DNA of 64,000 nt from NCBI GenBank assembly GCA_016775335.1, contig JAEUGJ010000030.1:1-64000 (forward strand), written 5' to 3'. The stretch's first letter is position 1. Each line of letters begins with the position of its first letter. The DNA is from Mogibacterium sp. Its GTDB lineage: Bacteria; Bacillota; Clostridia; Peptostreptococcales; Anaerovoracaceae. The notes beneath the pieces are model-generated. The model did no database searches. It was not told the origin of the DNA and saw only the letters and a list, made by a program, of their open reading frames with translations. This document shows positions 34,350 through 42,764 of this stretch, one piece after another. The position numbers and the translations under genes were made by a program.

Positions 34350-35711
34350 CTAGTTCGCATTGCCGGAAGTCTCCGGCCGATTGCGGATTTTTTTTATGGA
34401 AATGAAGTAGGCCGCAATCATCACCACCATGGTGATGAGCCAGCTCACCGGATAGACCGCCATCAGGGTGTACCAGGTGTGGGAATGCCGAAAAACGGTG
34501 TACACCCACAGAATTCGTGTTCCGCAGACGCCGATAAAAGTAACCGCCGCCGGGACCATAGAGATTCCGTAGCCCCGCATCGCGCCGGAAAGGACTTCGT
34601 TTACCACGTTCAAGGCCTGGGTGGAAAGCAGAATCGCAGCGCGGATGTAGCCGAAACGGATGACCGCCGGATCCGAATTGAAGATTGCCAGAATCTGATG
34701 CCCGAAAATAATCAGCACCGCTGCCACGGACATGGCGCATACTTCGTCCAGAAGCAGTGCCTGACGGGTGATTTTGCGGCACCGCGGGAGATTCCCGGCA
34801 CCGTAGTTCTGACCCACAAAGGTAACCGCCGCTTGGGCGAAGGAGTTCAGGATGTAATATCCCAGCACTTCCATATTAAAGGCCGCCGCGGAGCCCGCTA
34901 CCACATCCGGTCCCAGGCTGTTGATGGCCGACTGGATGACCAGATTGGAAATGGAAAAGACCACGCCCTGGAGTCCCGACGGAACGCCGATTCGAAGGAT
35001 GTCCTTCAGAATTGACCCCTCCAGGCGGAAGCTTCCCTTCTGCAGGCGAATGGCGCTCTTTGCCCGGCACAGGTGCCAAAACAGGAGCCCGGCGCTGACG
35101 CCGTTGGACAGCACCGTGGCCAACGCCACGCCCGCCACGTCCATCTTCAATACGATGACAAAGAAGAGATTCAGAACAACGTTCAGGACGCCGGAAATCA
35201 TCAGGCATCGCAGCGGAGTTGCCGTGTCCCCCTGACTCCGGAAAATGGCCGCCTCAAAATTATAGAGCATGATAAAAATCATCCCCATAAAATAAATGCG
35301 AAGATATTTTACCGCCATGGGTGCGATGACTGCCGGCGTATCCAACAGATTGATCATTGGACCGGCAATAACCTGCCCGACGCAAGTGACAAACACTCCG
35401 CAAATAATCGCCAGCACCATGGCCGTGTGAACGGATTCCCGAATCTTCCGTTCGTCTTGCTGACCGGTAAAATTCGCAATAATCACGTTGGCACCGATGG
35501 ATATTCCCACGAACAGGTTTACCGTCAGTGCGATGACCGGACTGTTGCAGCCCACCGCCGCCATGGCGTGCTTTCCCGCAAACTGGCCGATGACCGCAAT
35601 ATCCGCTGCGTTGAAGAGCTGCTGCAGAATACTGGTCATGGCCAGAGGAATGGCGAAGGCCATCAACTTCGGTGCGATGCTTCCATTCAGCAAATCCGGC
35701 TGTTCTTTCAC
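34350..35711 (-). CDS. MATE family multidrug/toxin efflux transporter
   Basis: A 453-residue membrane transporter with about 12 hydrophobic helices. The N-terminus LLNGSIAPKLMAFAIPLAMTSILQQLFNAAD and the repeat of this pattern in the second half (after about residue 235) are typical of MATE proteins, which export cationic drugs in exchange for Na+ or H+. The start appears to be a GTG at 35711; no good ribosome binding site is at the usual distance, though the family N-terminus fits. The gene stands apart from its neighbours. Confidence 0.92.
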   Translation of the reverse strand: MKEQPDLLNGSIAPKLMAFAIPLAMTSILQQLFNAADIAVIGQFAGKHAMAAVGCNSPVIALTVNLFVGISIGANVIIANFTGQQDERKIRESVHTAMVLAIICGVFVTCVGQVIAGPMINLLDTPAVIAPMAVKYLRIYFMGMIFIMLYNFEAAIFRSQGDTATPLRCLMISGVLNVVLNLFFVIVLKMDVAGVALATVLSNGVSAGLLFWHLCRAKSAIRLQKGSFRLEGSILKDILRIGVPSGLQGVVFSISNLVIQSAINSLGPDVVAGSAAAFNMEVLGYYILNSFAQAAVTFVGQNYGAGNLPRCRKITRQALLLDEVCAMSVAAVLIIFGHQILAIFNSDPAVIRFGYIRAAILLSTQALNVVNEVLSGAMRGYGISMVPAAVTFIGVCGTRILWVYTVFRHSHTWYTLMAVYPVSWLITMVVMIAAYFISIKKIRNRPETSGNAN

Positions 35712-35753
35712 TTTCCTGCTAAACGTAAAGATCCCCCCAATCTTTTTTTATTA

Positions 35754-36158
35754 TTAAAGGCCCAGGACTTCTTCCACAACTTCTACGGCGTATCCGATGC
35801 AGTCCGGGCAGGAACATAGCACTTCTCCGCCGTCCAGGCCTTTCAAATCCTTGCAGATCAGGCCGCCGGTCTTCGCCACGAATTTCTCTTTCATTTCTTT
35901 GGCAATCTTGTAGGTGGACGCTTTGGTTCCCGGCGCCTCCAGGTTGCCGTCGCTGTTCTTCAGGCCTGCCAGCATGATGGCGCCGCTGAGTGCGCCGCAG
36001 ATGCCTTCACCGCATCCGGCACCAAAGCCAAAGCCTTCGCTGATGCGGAACAGGACCTCCTTGTCCTCCCCGATTTCATCGGCGAATGCCAGGAGCACCG
36101 CCTGTGCGCAGTTGTACTTGCTGTTGTGCAGATAATCTGCCAATTCTTTCTTATTCAT
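35754..36158 (-). CDS. C_GCAxxG_C_C family protein
   Basis: A 134-residue protein of a redox-associated family named for its cysteine pattern: CAQAVL near residue 17, GFGAGCGEGICGALSGA (about 43-59), ICKDL and CSCPDCIGYA near the C-terminus. Function is not settled; the conserved cysteines suggest binding of a metal or cluster, or a thiol role. GGAGGAA precedes the ATG. It lies between the MATE gene and threonine aldolase on the same strand, with no clear functional link. Confidence 0.9.
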   Translation of the reverse strand: MNKKELADYLHNSKYNCAQAVLLAFADEIGEDKEVLFRISEGFGFGAGCGEGICGALSGAIMLAGLKNSDGNLEAPGTKASTYKIAKEMKEKFVAKTGGLICKDLKGLDGGEVLCSCPDCIGYAVEVVEEVLGL

Positions 36159-36227
36159 ATGTTCCTCCTATTATTTTCATTGTTTTTTTATAACGTTTTA
36201 AGCTGCACTCTCCGGGAAATATTCATC

Positions 36228-37256
36228 CTACAGAAGTTCCGCTAGCCGGAAAACCTGTTCCGGCTTCGTCGCCCAGCTGGTGCAGAAACGGATGACCGAG
36301 TGGGTATCGTCATACTTCTGCATGTAGCTGAATACCACCTTCTGCCGGAGGGCTTCCATTTTACGGTTTTCGATAATGACAAACTGCTGGTTCGTCGGTG
36401 ACTCGAAGTAAAACGAATATTTTTTTTCGTGAAGAATCATCTTCAGCATCTCCGCCGTCTCGATGGCATTCTGCCCCAGCTTATAGTAGAGGTTGTCCCG
36501 GAACAGCTCCGCGAACTGGATGCCCAGCAGTCTCCCCTTTGCAATCAGGGCACCGTGCTGCTTTATCTGTGTCACAAAATGCGGCGGCGTATTGTGCTTT
36601 GTGAATACCAAAGCTTCACCGCAAAGCGCCCCCACCTTCGTTCCGCCGATGTAGAATACGTCAGTCAGACGAGCGATGTCACTGAGGGTCACGTTGTTCT
36701 CGTGGCTGGCCAGGGCGTATCCCAGGCGTGCACCGTCCAGGTACAGCGGAATCTTGTACTTCCGGCAAATCAGGCTCAGGGCCTCCAGTTCCCGGCGGGT
36801 GTACAGCGCACCGTACTCCGTCGGCTGGGAAATGTACAGCATGCCCGGAAATACCATGTGCTCATGATTTCCGTCCTGATAAAAATCTTCAATCAGATTC
36901 TTTACTTCCATCGGATTCACTTTGCCGCCGTTGTGCATCGGTACCGTCAAGACTTTATGGCCGGAATACTCGATGGCGCCGGCTTCGTGGACGCTGACAT
37001 GGCCGGTTTCTGCGGCGATCACACCTTCATACGGCTGCAGCATGGTGTCGATAACCACCTGGTTCGTCTGGGTTCCGCCGGAAAGGAAATAGATATCCGC
37101 ATCCGGTACGCCGATGGCCTGGCGAATGCGAGTTCTGGCCTCTTCGCAGAACGGATCGTTTCCGTAGCCGGTCACCTGCTGCAAATCCGTGGACACCAAT
37201 CTTTTCAATATTCTGGAGTGAGCTCCCTCACTGTAGTCGTTCTCAAATGATAGCAT
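36228..37256 (-). CDS. L-threonine aldolase (low specificity type)
   Basis: A PLP enzyme splitting L-threonine or L-allo-threonine into glycine and acetaldehyde. The 342-residue protein has the PLP lysine in YIGGTKVGAL, the HVSVHEAGAIEY segment and the LDGARLGYAL cofactor-binding region, and begins with the SFENDYSEGAH signature of this beta-eliminating lyase group. I start at the ATG at 37256 behind GGGGAG; a TTG 15 bases upstream has no good site. Specificity for L or allo forms cannot be seen. Confidence 0.9.
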   Translation of the reverse strand: MLSFENDYSEGAHSRILKRLVSTDLQQVTGYGNDPFCEEARTRIRQAIGVPDADIYFLSGGTQTNQVVIDTMLQPYEGVIAAETGHVSVHEAGAIEYSGHKVLTVPMHNGGKVNPMEVKNLIEDFYQDGNHEHMVFPGMLYISQPTEYGALYTRRELEALSLICRKYKIPLYLDGARLGYALASHENNVTLSDIARLTDVFYIGGTKVGALCGEALVFTKHNTPPHFVTQIKQHGALIAKGRLLGIQFAELFRDNLYYKLGQNAIETAEMLKMILHEKKYSFYFESPTNQQFVIIENRKMEALRQKVVFSYMQKYDDTHSVIRFCTSWATKPEQVFRLAELL

Positions 37257-37449
37257 ATTCTTTCTCCCCAAAGTCTTTAAATTTTTACTGAACTGACTTT
37301 AATATTATCGCACTTACCGGGGGTTCTGCAAACTAATTTGTGTGAAAATATTTTAAAAATTATTCTCTAGTTGTTTTGCGGCGGTCCCGCCGGGGGCGTC
37401 GCCATACTTGCAGGGCGTTCGCCGGCCCCGGATATTTTAGATATGGAAA

Positions 37450-37475
37450 AAACCTGAAGCCCAAGCTTCAGGTTT
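37450..37475 (-). terminator. Intrinsic terminator of tRNA-Glu
   Basis: AACCTGAAGC (451-460) pairs with GCTTCAGGTT (465-474) around CCAA, and a T run follows on the minus strand. It is six bases past the encoded CCA end. Confidence 0.88.
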
Positions 37476-37480
37476 CCGAT

Positions 37481-37555
37481 TGGTAGCGTATTGGGGAATC
37501 GAACCCCAGATTCAGCCGTGAGAGGGCTGCGTCTTAACCTCTTGACCAATACGCC
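37481..37555 (-). tRNA. tRNA-Glu (anticodon CUC)
   Basis: A 75-base tRNA with encoded CCA at 37481-37483. The acceptor arm GGCGTAT pairs with ATACGCT (first pair G-U), the anticodon stem is CAGCC/GGCTG around loop CTCTCAC (anticodon CTC), and the T arm is TGGGG-TTCGATT-CCCCA. It decodes GAG. The D arm (GTC...GAC) is also complete. Confidence 0.96.
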
Positions 37556-37593
37556 ATATTTATTAACTATTTACGCTGTTCAACGCAAGATTT

Positions 37594-37622
37594 ATTATAC
37601 AGAAGAAGCACCCTCTTGTCCA
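37594..37622 (-). promoter_or_regulatory. Promoter of tRNA-Glu
   Basis: Minus strand: TGGACA (37617-37622), 17 bp, TATAAT (37594-37599), about 39 bases before the mature 5' end. Confidence 0.78.
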
Positions 37623-37710
37623 GTACTTTTTTTATTTTTTTCAAAATTATTTTTTGGGTTAGTTGTAAAAGCAACTTCACCGAACTGAACGCGCGCTAAC
37701 CACAGGCTGG

Positions 37711-38125
37711 GAAATTCAGAAATGGCGGCCTGGGGCCGGCGCCGGTTTGCGCTCGCCTCCCCGCTAGGCCTTTGTTCTCGGTTTTCGTGCGCAAACCTCG
37801 GGCCGCGAATTTCGATATGGCGACCCGGGGGCCGGCGCCGGTTTGCGCTCGCCTCCCCGCTAAGCCTTTGACTTCGGTTTTCGTGCGCAAACTTCGGGCC
37901 GTGAATTTCATAAAAGGCGGCCCGGGGGCTGGCGCCGGTTTGCGCTCACCTCCCCGCTAGGCCTTTGTTCTCGGTTTTTGTGCGCAAACCTCGGGCCGCG
38001 AATTTCGATATGGCGGCCCAGGGGCTGGGGCCGGTTTGCGCTCGCCTACCCGCTAAGCCTTTGACTTCGGTTTTTGTGCGCAAACCTCGGGCCGGGAATT
38101 TCGATATGGCGGCCCGGGGGCCGGC
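37711..38125. repeat. Family A repeat units (about 96 bp, four copies plus a partial)
   Basis: Units start at 37743, 37839, 37936 and 38032; a partial unit precedes them, recognisable by the ATGGCGGCCTGGGGCCGG end. Every full unit keeps the arms GGTTTGCGC and GCGCAAAC, with loop bases varying more (TTCTCGG or ACTTCGG). The second half ends with GAATTTCGATATGGCG and a run of G and C. Confidence 0.88.
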
Positions 38126-38580
38126 CGGTTTGCTCCCCGCTCCCCGCTACCCCTTGTACCTTCGTCTCGGGGAGCAAAATCTTCACACAACTCCCGACCG
38201 GAATGTACAGTTTCGCCGGCGATTAGGCCGGCCGGTTTGCTCCCCGTCCCCCGCTAGGCCTTATGCCTTCGTCAAGGGGAGCAAAATCTTCACACAACTC
38301 CCGGCCGGAAAGCGCAGTTTCGCCGGCGGTCGGGCCGGCCGGTTTGCTCCCCGTCCCCCGCTAGGCCTTATGTCTTCGTCAAGGGGAGCAAAATCTTCAC
38401 ACAACTCCCGGCCGGAAAACGCAGTTTCGCCGGCGGTCGGGCCGGCCGGTTTGCTCCCCGTCCCCCGCTAGGCCTTATGTCTTCGTCAAGGTGAGCAAAA
38501 TCTTCACACAACTCCCGGCCGAGAAGCGCAGTCCCGCCGGCGATCGGGCCGGCCGGTTTGCTCCCCGCTTCCGCTTAAAC
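38126..38580. repeat. Family B repeat units (107 bp, four copies plus a partial)
   Basis: Units start at 38126, 38233, 38340, 38447 and 38554 with an exact 107-bp period. Arms TTTGCTCCCC and GGGGAGCAAA are perfect in the first three; the fourth has one change (GGTGAGCAAA). The second half carries TCTTCACACAACTCCCGGCC and GTTTCGCCGGCGG. The partial last unit runs up to the panC stop. Confidence 0.88.
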
Positions 38581-39450
38581 CTATCCTTCGAAGGAAATCT
38601 CCGGGTCGCCCACGGTAAAGTTGTCAATCAGGCGGGTGGTGCCGATGCGAACGGCCATGGCCACCAGGTCCCCTTCCTTGAAGGTTTCCACCGGCTGCAT
38701 GCTTTCGCCGTCAACCACCTCAACATATTCCACGTCTGCCCTCGGTTCCTCTGCCAGACGTGCCTTCATGGATGCCAGCAGTTCCGCGGAGCTTCGAACC
38801 CCGGAAGCTACCAGATCCTGGCCCTTTCGAACGGAACGGGACAGCACCAACGCCGCTTTTCGTTCCTCCGGGCTGAGGTAGGTGTTCCGGGAACTCTTTG
38901 CCAAGCCGTCCTGCTCCCGGACGATTGGGCAGCCGATTACTTCCACGTCAAAATTCAGATCCCGAACCATCCGGCGAATGATGGCCAGCTGCTGAGCATC
39001 CTTCTGTCCGAAATAGATTCGGTCCGGCGTTACCGTGTTCAGGAGTTTGGCAATAACGGTACACACGCCACGGAAGTGAATCGGGCGGGTTTTGCCGCAC
39101 AGGGTTTCCGAAAGCTCGTTCATATCCACGAAGGTGGTGAAATCCGGAGCGTACATTTCCGAAGGTTCCGGATGGAATACCAGGTCCACACCGTGCGCTT
39201 CCAAGAGCTGGCAGTCGTGCTCAAAATCTCTCGGATAGGTCGCCAGATCCTCGTTCGGTCCGAACTGAATCGGATTGACGAAAACCGAAGCCACCACCTT
39301 GTCATTTCCGGCTCTCGCCGCATCCATCAGGGACGCATGACCCTCATGCAAGTATCCCATGGTCGGGCACAGGCCCACGGTGAGACCCGCCTTCTTCCAT
39401 TCCTTAACCTGCTTTCTCAGTTTATCGATTGTATTAATTACCTGAATCAT
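38581..39450 (-). CDS. panC: Pantothenate synthetase
   Basis: Joins pantoate and beta-alanine with ATP to make pantothenate. The 289-residue protein has the HIGH-like CPTMGYLHEGH near residue 30, VSVFVNPIQFGPNEDL, and the KMSKS-equivalent region KSSRNTYLS. GAGG precedes the ATG at 39450. It follows panB by 38 bases, so the two form a unit; panD is not in the window. The downstream side runs directly into the repeat array without a U-tract terminator that I can see. Confidence 0.96.
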   Translation of the reverse strand: MIQVINTIDKLRKQVKEWKKAGLTVGLCPTMGYLHEGHASLMDAARAGNDKVVASVFVNPIQFGPNEDLATYPRDFEHDCQLLEAHGVDLVFHPEPSEMYAPDFTTFVDMNELSETLCGKTRPIHFRGVCTVIAKLLNTVTPDRIYFGQKDAQQLAIIRRMVRDLNFDVEVIGCPIVREQDGLAKSSRNTYLSPEERKAALVLSRSVRKGQDLVASGVRSSAELLASMKARLAEEPRADVEYVEVVDGESMQPVETFKEGDLVAMAVRIGTTRLIDNFTVGDPEISFEG

Positions 39451-39488
39451 TTTTTGCCTCTTTTCTTCTTTTTTCTTCTTTATTTCTG

Positions 39489-40316
39489 CTAATATAACTT
39501 CTTCAGCTCTTCTTCGCTGCTCATTTCAAACTGATGACTTGCCTCCGGAAAACGTCCGCCCTTCACGTCCGCCGTGTACTCCCGGAACGCGCTACGCATC
39601 TCTTCCGCCAGCTCCGCATATCTTTTTACGAACTTCGGCTTGAAATCCTCGTTCATACCCAGCATATCCTGATACACCAGAATTTGGCCGTCACAGCCCA
39701 CACCGGCACCGATTCCGATGGTTGGGATGTTCACTTCCCGGCTGATTCGCTCCGCCACCGGCGCCGGAATGCACTCCAGTACCACGGCAAAAGCTCCGGC
39801 CGCTTCGACTTTACGGGCATCCTCAATCAATCGCTCCGCCGCTTCCCCGGTCTTTCCCTGCACCCGGTTTCCGCCGAGAGCATTCACCGACTGCGGGGTC
39901 AGCCCGATATGCGCCACCACCGGAATTCCCGCATGGCTCAGCGCCGCAATCTGCGGGCACACCGACGCGCCGCCTTCCAGCTTCACCGCCTGGCATCCGG
40001 TCTCCTTCAGCGCCCGGCCGGCATTCTCCAGCGCCTGCTCCACCGAAACCTGATACGACATGAACGGCATATCGAACACCACCAGGCTCTCCTTGCAGCC
40101 CCGCACCACGCCCTGCGTCGCCGCAATCAGGTGGTCCATGGTCACCGGCAGCGTGGAATCATATCCCAGCATGGTATTTCCGTACGAATCCCCCACCAGG
40201 ATTCCGTCCACCGTTCCGTCCATCAGCCTGGCGGTGGTGTAATCGTAGCAGGTCAGCATGGAAATTTTCTCACCCTGTCGCTTCATCTTCTGAAAAGTCA
40301 ATACGGTAGTCTTCAT
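39489..40316 (-). CDS. panB: 3-methyl-2-oxobutanoate hydroxymethyltransferase
   Basis: First step of pantothenate synthesis: transfers a hydroxymethyl group from 5,10-methylene-THF to 2-oxoisovalerate, giving ketopantoate. The 275-residue TIM barrel has MLTCYDYTTARLMD, VGDSYGNTMLGYDSTLPV, LEGG for the metal/substrate site and IPTIGIGAG. I start at the ATG at 40316 behind AAGGAGG; the open frame continues upstream through a terminator hairpin and is not protein-like. 2-Oxoisovalerate is also a substrate expected for the Vor-type enzyme in this window. Confidence 0.95.
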   Translation of the reverse strand: MKTTVLTFQKMKRQGEKISMLTCYDYTTARLMDGTVDGILVGDSYGNTMLGYDSTLPVTMDHLIAATQGVVRGCKESLVVFDMPFMSYQVSVEQALENAGRALKETGCQAVKLEGGASVCPQIAALSHAGIPVVAHIGLTPQSVNALGGNRVQGKTGEAAERLIEDARKVEAAGAFAVVLECIPAPVAERISREVNIPTIGIGAGVGCDGQILVYQDMLGMNEDFKPKFVKRYAELAEEMRSAFREYTADVKGGRFPEASHQFEMSSEEELKKLY

Positions 40317-40621
40317 TACAAAAATATCCTCCTTTTCCAGACTTCTCCTTTTCTCATAAAAAAAGCATCCGTACCTCCCGGGACGTCCGACAATGCGTCG
40401 GATTCCGAAAAGCACGGATGGATTGTATTCATCATAAATGTACCCGAATACCCTGCGCCTGCAAAATCGAAAACCTTGTCCTCCTTCGGATAGACCGATC
40501 CGCCTTTCGCATATGCAAATGTACTCGCCTGTTATTCTTTACACAGTTTTTGAAAAAGGTACAGCTTCCTATGAATACCGTCCATCTCGCTTATTGTACT
40601 CTTTTCCCATTCCGGTGTAAA
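40317..40621 (-). promoter_or_regulatory. panB leader with promoter and terminator (attenuator candidate)
   Basis: A 338-base gap between hypE and panB. Minus strand: promoter TTTACA (40616-40621), 17 bp, TACAAT (40593-40598), then a leader of about 270 bases. It ends in a hairpin in which CATCCGT and ACGGATG (414-420 and 366-372) enclose an inner TCCGAC/GTCGGA stem, followed by seven T (40358-40364), only about 40 bases before the panB start. A terminator placed there, downstream of its own promoter, suggests attenuation. The conserved pan RNA motif of Firmicutes is a candidate but I could not verify its consensus. Confidence 0.6.
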
Positions 40622-40654
40622 GAATTGTTTTTGGTTTCCGGGCGCCCGCCGTTC

Positions 40655-41662
40655 CTAGCAGATTCTCGGAAGGAGTTCGCCGCTCGGCGGCGGCAGCAGC
40701 GTTTCCGTTCCCAGCTCCGTTGCCATCACCACGTGACCGGTCATGTGGTCCGTCACCTCGCCGATGATGGCCGCACCGGCCGTATCCGGGCTCGCTTCCC
40801 GCAGAATGCGAACCGCATCCTCGGCCTTTTCCTTCGGTACGAAAACGACCAGGCGTCCTTCGCAGGCCAGGTACAGCGGTTCCAGCCCCAGCATGCCGGT
40901 GACGCCCCGGACCTCATCGCATACCGGCACGGATGCCGCATCCAGGCGGATGCCCACTTTGCTTTCATCCGCAATTTCATAGAGCACCGTGCCCACGCCG
41001 CCCCGGGTAGCATCCCGAATGACGTGCACTTCCGGAATTTCCTGAATCAGATCCCGTACCGGATGCCACAGCGGTGCGCAGTCACTGGTCACCTCGGCTT
41101 CCATTCCGTAGCGGTCCCGCTCCAGCAGAATCGTGCAGCCGTGTCTTCCCACATCGCCGGTAACGATGATGGCATCTCCCGGACGGGCATAAGCGCCGGA
41201 CAGTTCGGCCTTCGGCATGATTTCGCCCACACCGGTAGTGGTAATGAAGATTCCATCCACCTGTCCCTTGCCGGCAACCTTCGTATCTCCGGAGACAATC
41301 TGAACGCCGACTTTCGCGGCGGTCTCCGCCATGCTCTTCACGATTTCTTCCAGGGTATCCATCGGGAAACCTTCCTCGATGACGCAGGCACAGGAAATAT
41401 ACAGGGGTTTTGCGCCCATGCAGGCCAAGTCGTTCACGGTCCCGCAGATGCTCAGCTTTCCGATATTTCCGCCGGGGAAAAAGGCCGGAGAGACGATGAA
41501 TCCGTCGGTGGACATAGCCATTCTTCCGGCCGGAGGGGTCAGCACCGCCGCATCGTCCGCGGTCAAATTCGGATTGTCGAAGTATTTCTTGAACAATCCG
41601 CCAATAAGTTCCGATGTCTGTTTTCCGCCGGCACCGTGCGCAAGTGTGATTTTGTCATTCAT
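40655..41662 (-). CDS. hypE: Hydrogenase maturation protein HypE
   Basis: HypE accepts a carbamoyl group from HypF on its C-terminal cysteine and dehydrates it to a cyanide ligand for iron. The 335-residue protein belongs to the PurM/SelD-like fold (LAHGAGGKQTSELIGGLF, DDAAVL, GDTKVAGKGQVDGIF) and ends in the diagnostic PRIC, with the terminal cysteine. It is the last gene of the seven-gene operon, 19 bases after hypD. CCGAGGTGG precedes the ATG. The PRIC ending excludes selenophosphate synthetase and thiamine monophosphate kinase. Confidence 0.96.
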   Translation of the reverse strand: MNDKITLAHGAGGKQTSELIGGLFKKYFDNPNLTADDAAVLTPPAGRMAMSTDGFIVSPAFFPGGNIGKLSICGTVNDLACMGAKPLYISCACVIEEGFPMDTLEEIVKSMAETAAKVGVQIVSGDTKVAGKGQVDGIFITTTGVGEIMPKAELSGAYARPGDAIIVTGDVGRHGCTILLERDRYGMEAEVTSDCAPLWHPVRDLIQEIPEVHVIRDATRGGVGTVLYEIADESKVGIRLDAASVPVCDEVRGVTGMLGLEPLYLACEGRLVVFVPKEKAEDAVRILREASPDTAGAAIIGEVTDHMTGHVVMATELGTETLLPPPSGELLPRIC

Positions 41663-41681
41663 TGTATTCCACCTCGGTATC

Positions 41682-42764
41682 TTATTTCAGTTTCAGTGTA
41701 TCACCGTATTTGTAGTATGCGGAGCAAGCGCCCTCACTGGACACCATGCAGGCGCCCACCGGATGCTCCGGCGTGCAGGCGTTTCCGTAGATTTTGCAGT
41801 CCATCGGGCGAATCAGGCCTCGCAGCACTTCGCCGCAGCGACAGGCCGGACTGGCTTTGCCCTGAACCTTCGGCAATTGGAAGCGCACCCGGGCATCGTA
41901 TTTCGAGAATTCTTCCCGCAGCTTCATGCCGGAGCCCGGAATAATTCCAAGGCCACGCCATTCCGTGTCGCATGGTTCCATGTATTTGCCCACCAGCTTT
42001 CGGGCCGCCGGACTGCCCTCTTCCGTCACCACTGACGGATAGCAGTTTTCCGCAAAGGATTCCCGCTCTCCGGCGCGAACCTCTTCCACCCGGCGAACCA
42101 CCGTCGCCAGGGCGGTGACGATTTCGGAAGTGGTGAAGCCGGTCACTACGCCGGAAATCTGCCATTCCTTCGCGATTTTCCGGTACACCTCCATGCCCGT
42201 CATGGTGCTCACGTGACCCGGATAGAGGAAGGCATCGGCGCTCCCCTTCAGAGCCAGGTATGCCGGCTCCATGATTTTATTCGCCGTCAGCAGGGAGAAG
42301 TTCTCCACGTTCTCGGAAATGGCATTCCGAAGGGCAATCACGCTGCCCGGCGTGGTGGTTTCAAACCCTACAGAAAGGAAGCACACCTCTTCTTCCGGAT
42401 GCGCTTTGGCATAATCCAAAGCATCCATCGGGGAGTAGACGATTTGCACCTCCGCTCCTTCGCTGCGGGCGTCCGCCAGACTCTTCTTCGTGCCGGGAAC
42501 CCGGATGAGGTCGCCGAACGTAAATATTTTTACCCCCTTCTCCAGGGCCAGCATCACCGCTTCGTCGATGTAGCCCACCGGGGTGACGCATACCGGACAT
42601 CCCGGGCCGGAAATCAGCTCGATGGATTCCGGAAGCATTTGCCGAACCCCCAGTCGAAAAATCTCATGAGTATGGGTTCCGCAGACCTCCATCACCCGAA
42701 TTTTCGGGCCGTCGTAATTCCGCACAATCTCGGCAGCCTCCGCTGCCCCTTTGCTTAAAGCCAT
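41682..42764 (-). CDS. hypD: Hydrogenase maturation protein HypD
   Basis: HypD with HypC forms the scaffold on which Fe(CN)2(CO) is built. The 360 residues contain EVCGTHTHE (C28), GPGCPVCVTP (C56, C59) and the C-terminal cysteine-rich part (PACRCGEVL, MDCKIYG, ACTPEHPVGACMV, GACSAYYKYG) for the [4Fe-4S] cluster and the active cysteine. Its ATG overlaps the hypC stop (TAATG). All family cysteines appear to be kept, so it should work. Confidence 0.96.
   Translation of the reverse strand: MALSKGAAEAAEIVRNYDGPKIRVMEVCGTHTHEIFRLGVRQMLPESIELISGPGCPVCVTPVGYIDEAVMLALEKGVKIFTFGDLIRVPGTKKSLADARSEGAEVQIVYSPMDALDYAKAHPEEEVCFLSVGFETTTPGSVIALRNAISENVENFSLLTANKIMEPAYLALKGSADAFLYPGHVSTMTGMEVYRKIAKEWQISGVVTGFTTSEIVTALATVVRRVEEVRAGERESFAENCYPSVVTEEGSPAARKLVGKYMEPCDTEWRGLGIIPGSGMKLREEFSKYDARVRFQLPKVQGKASPACRCGEVLRGLIRPMDCKIYGNACTPEHPVGACMVSSEGACSAYYKYGDTLKLK

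Larger units (their letters stand above)
37711..38580. repeat. GC-rich two-family tandem repeat array between tRNA-Glu and panC
   Basis: About 870 bases with no convincing gene. Nine units share an anchor CGGTTTGC at 37743, 37839, 37936, 38032 (family A, 94-97 bp) and 38126, 38233, 38340, 38447, 38554 (family B, exactly 107 bp). Family A shows GGTTTGCGC pairing with GCGCAAACC 36 bases later; family B shows TTTGCTCCCC pairing with GGGGAGCAAA 30 bases later. The first half of the unit (CCCCGCTAGGCCTT, then TTCG) is shared, the second half differs. The array ends at the panC stop codon. Open frames through it are a by-product of the GC content. Bases 37623-37710 before it show nothing but an AT-rich stretch. 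Confidence 0.9.

Noticed and set aside
37965..38471. Open frames through the GC-rich repeat array
   Set aside because: They repeat with the array units, shift with the 96/107-bp periods, lack ribosome binding sites and look like low-complexity translation of hairpin DNA.
37711..38580. The repeat array as a CRISPR
   Set aside because: Units are ~96 and 107 bp, similar across their whole length, with no unique spacers and no cas genes in the window.
40360..40440. Short peptide gene across the panB leader terminator
   Set aside because: The frame runs through the terminator hairpin and has no ribosome binding site of its own; it appears only because the hairpin contains no stops.
40655..41662. 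selD (selenophosphate synthetase) as the identity of the last operon gene
   Set aside because: The protein ends in PRIC and lies with hypDCF, which identifies HypE.
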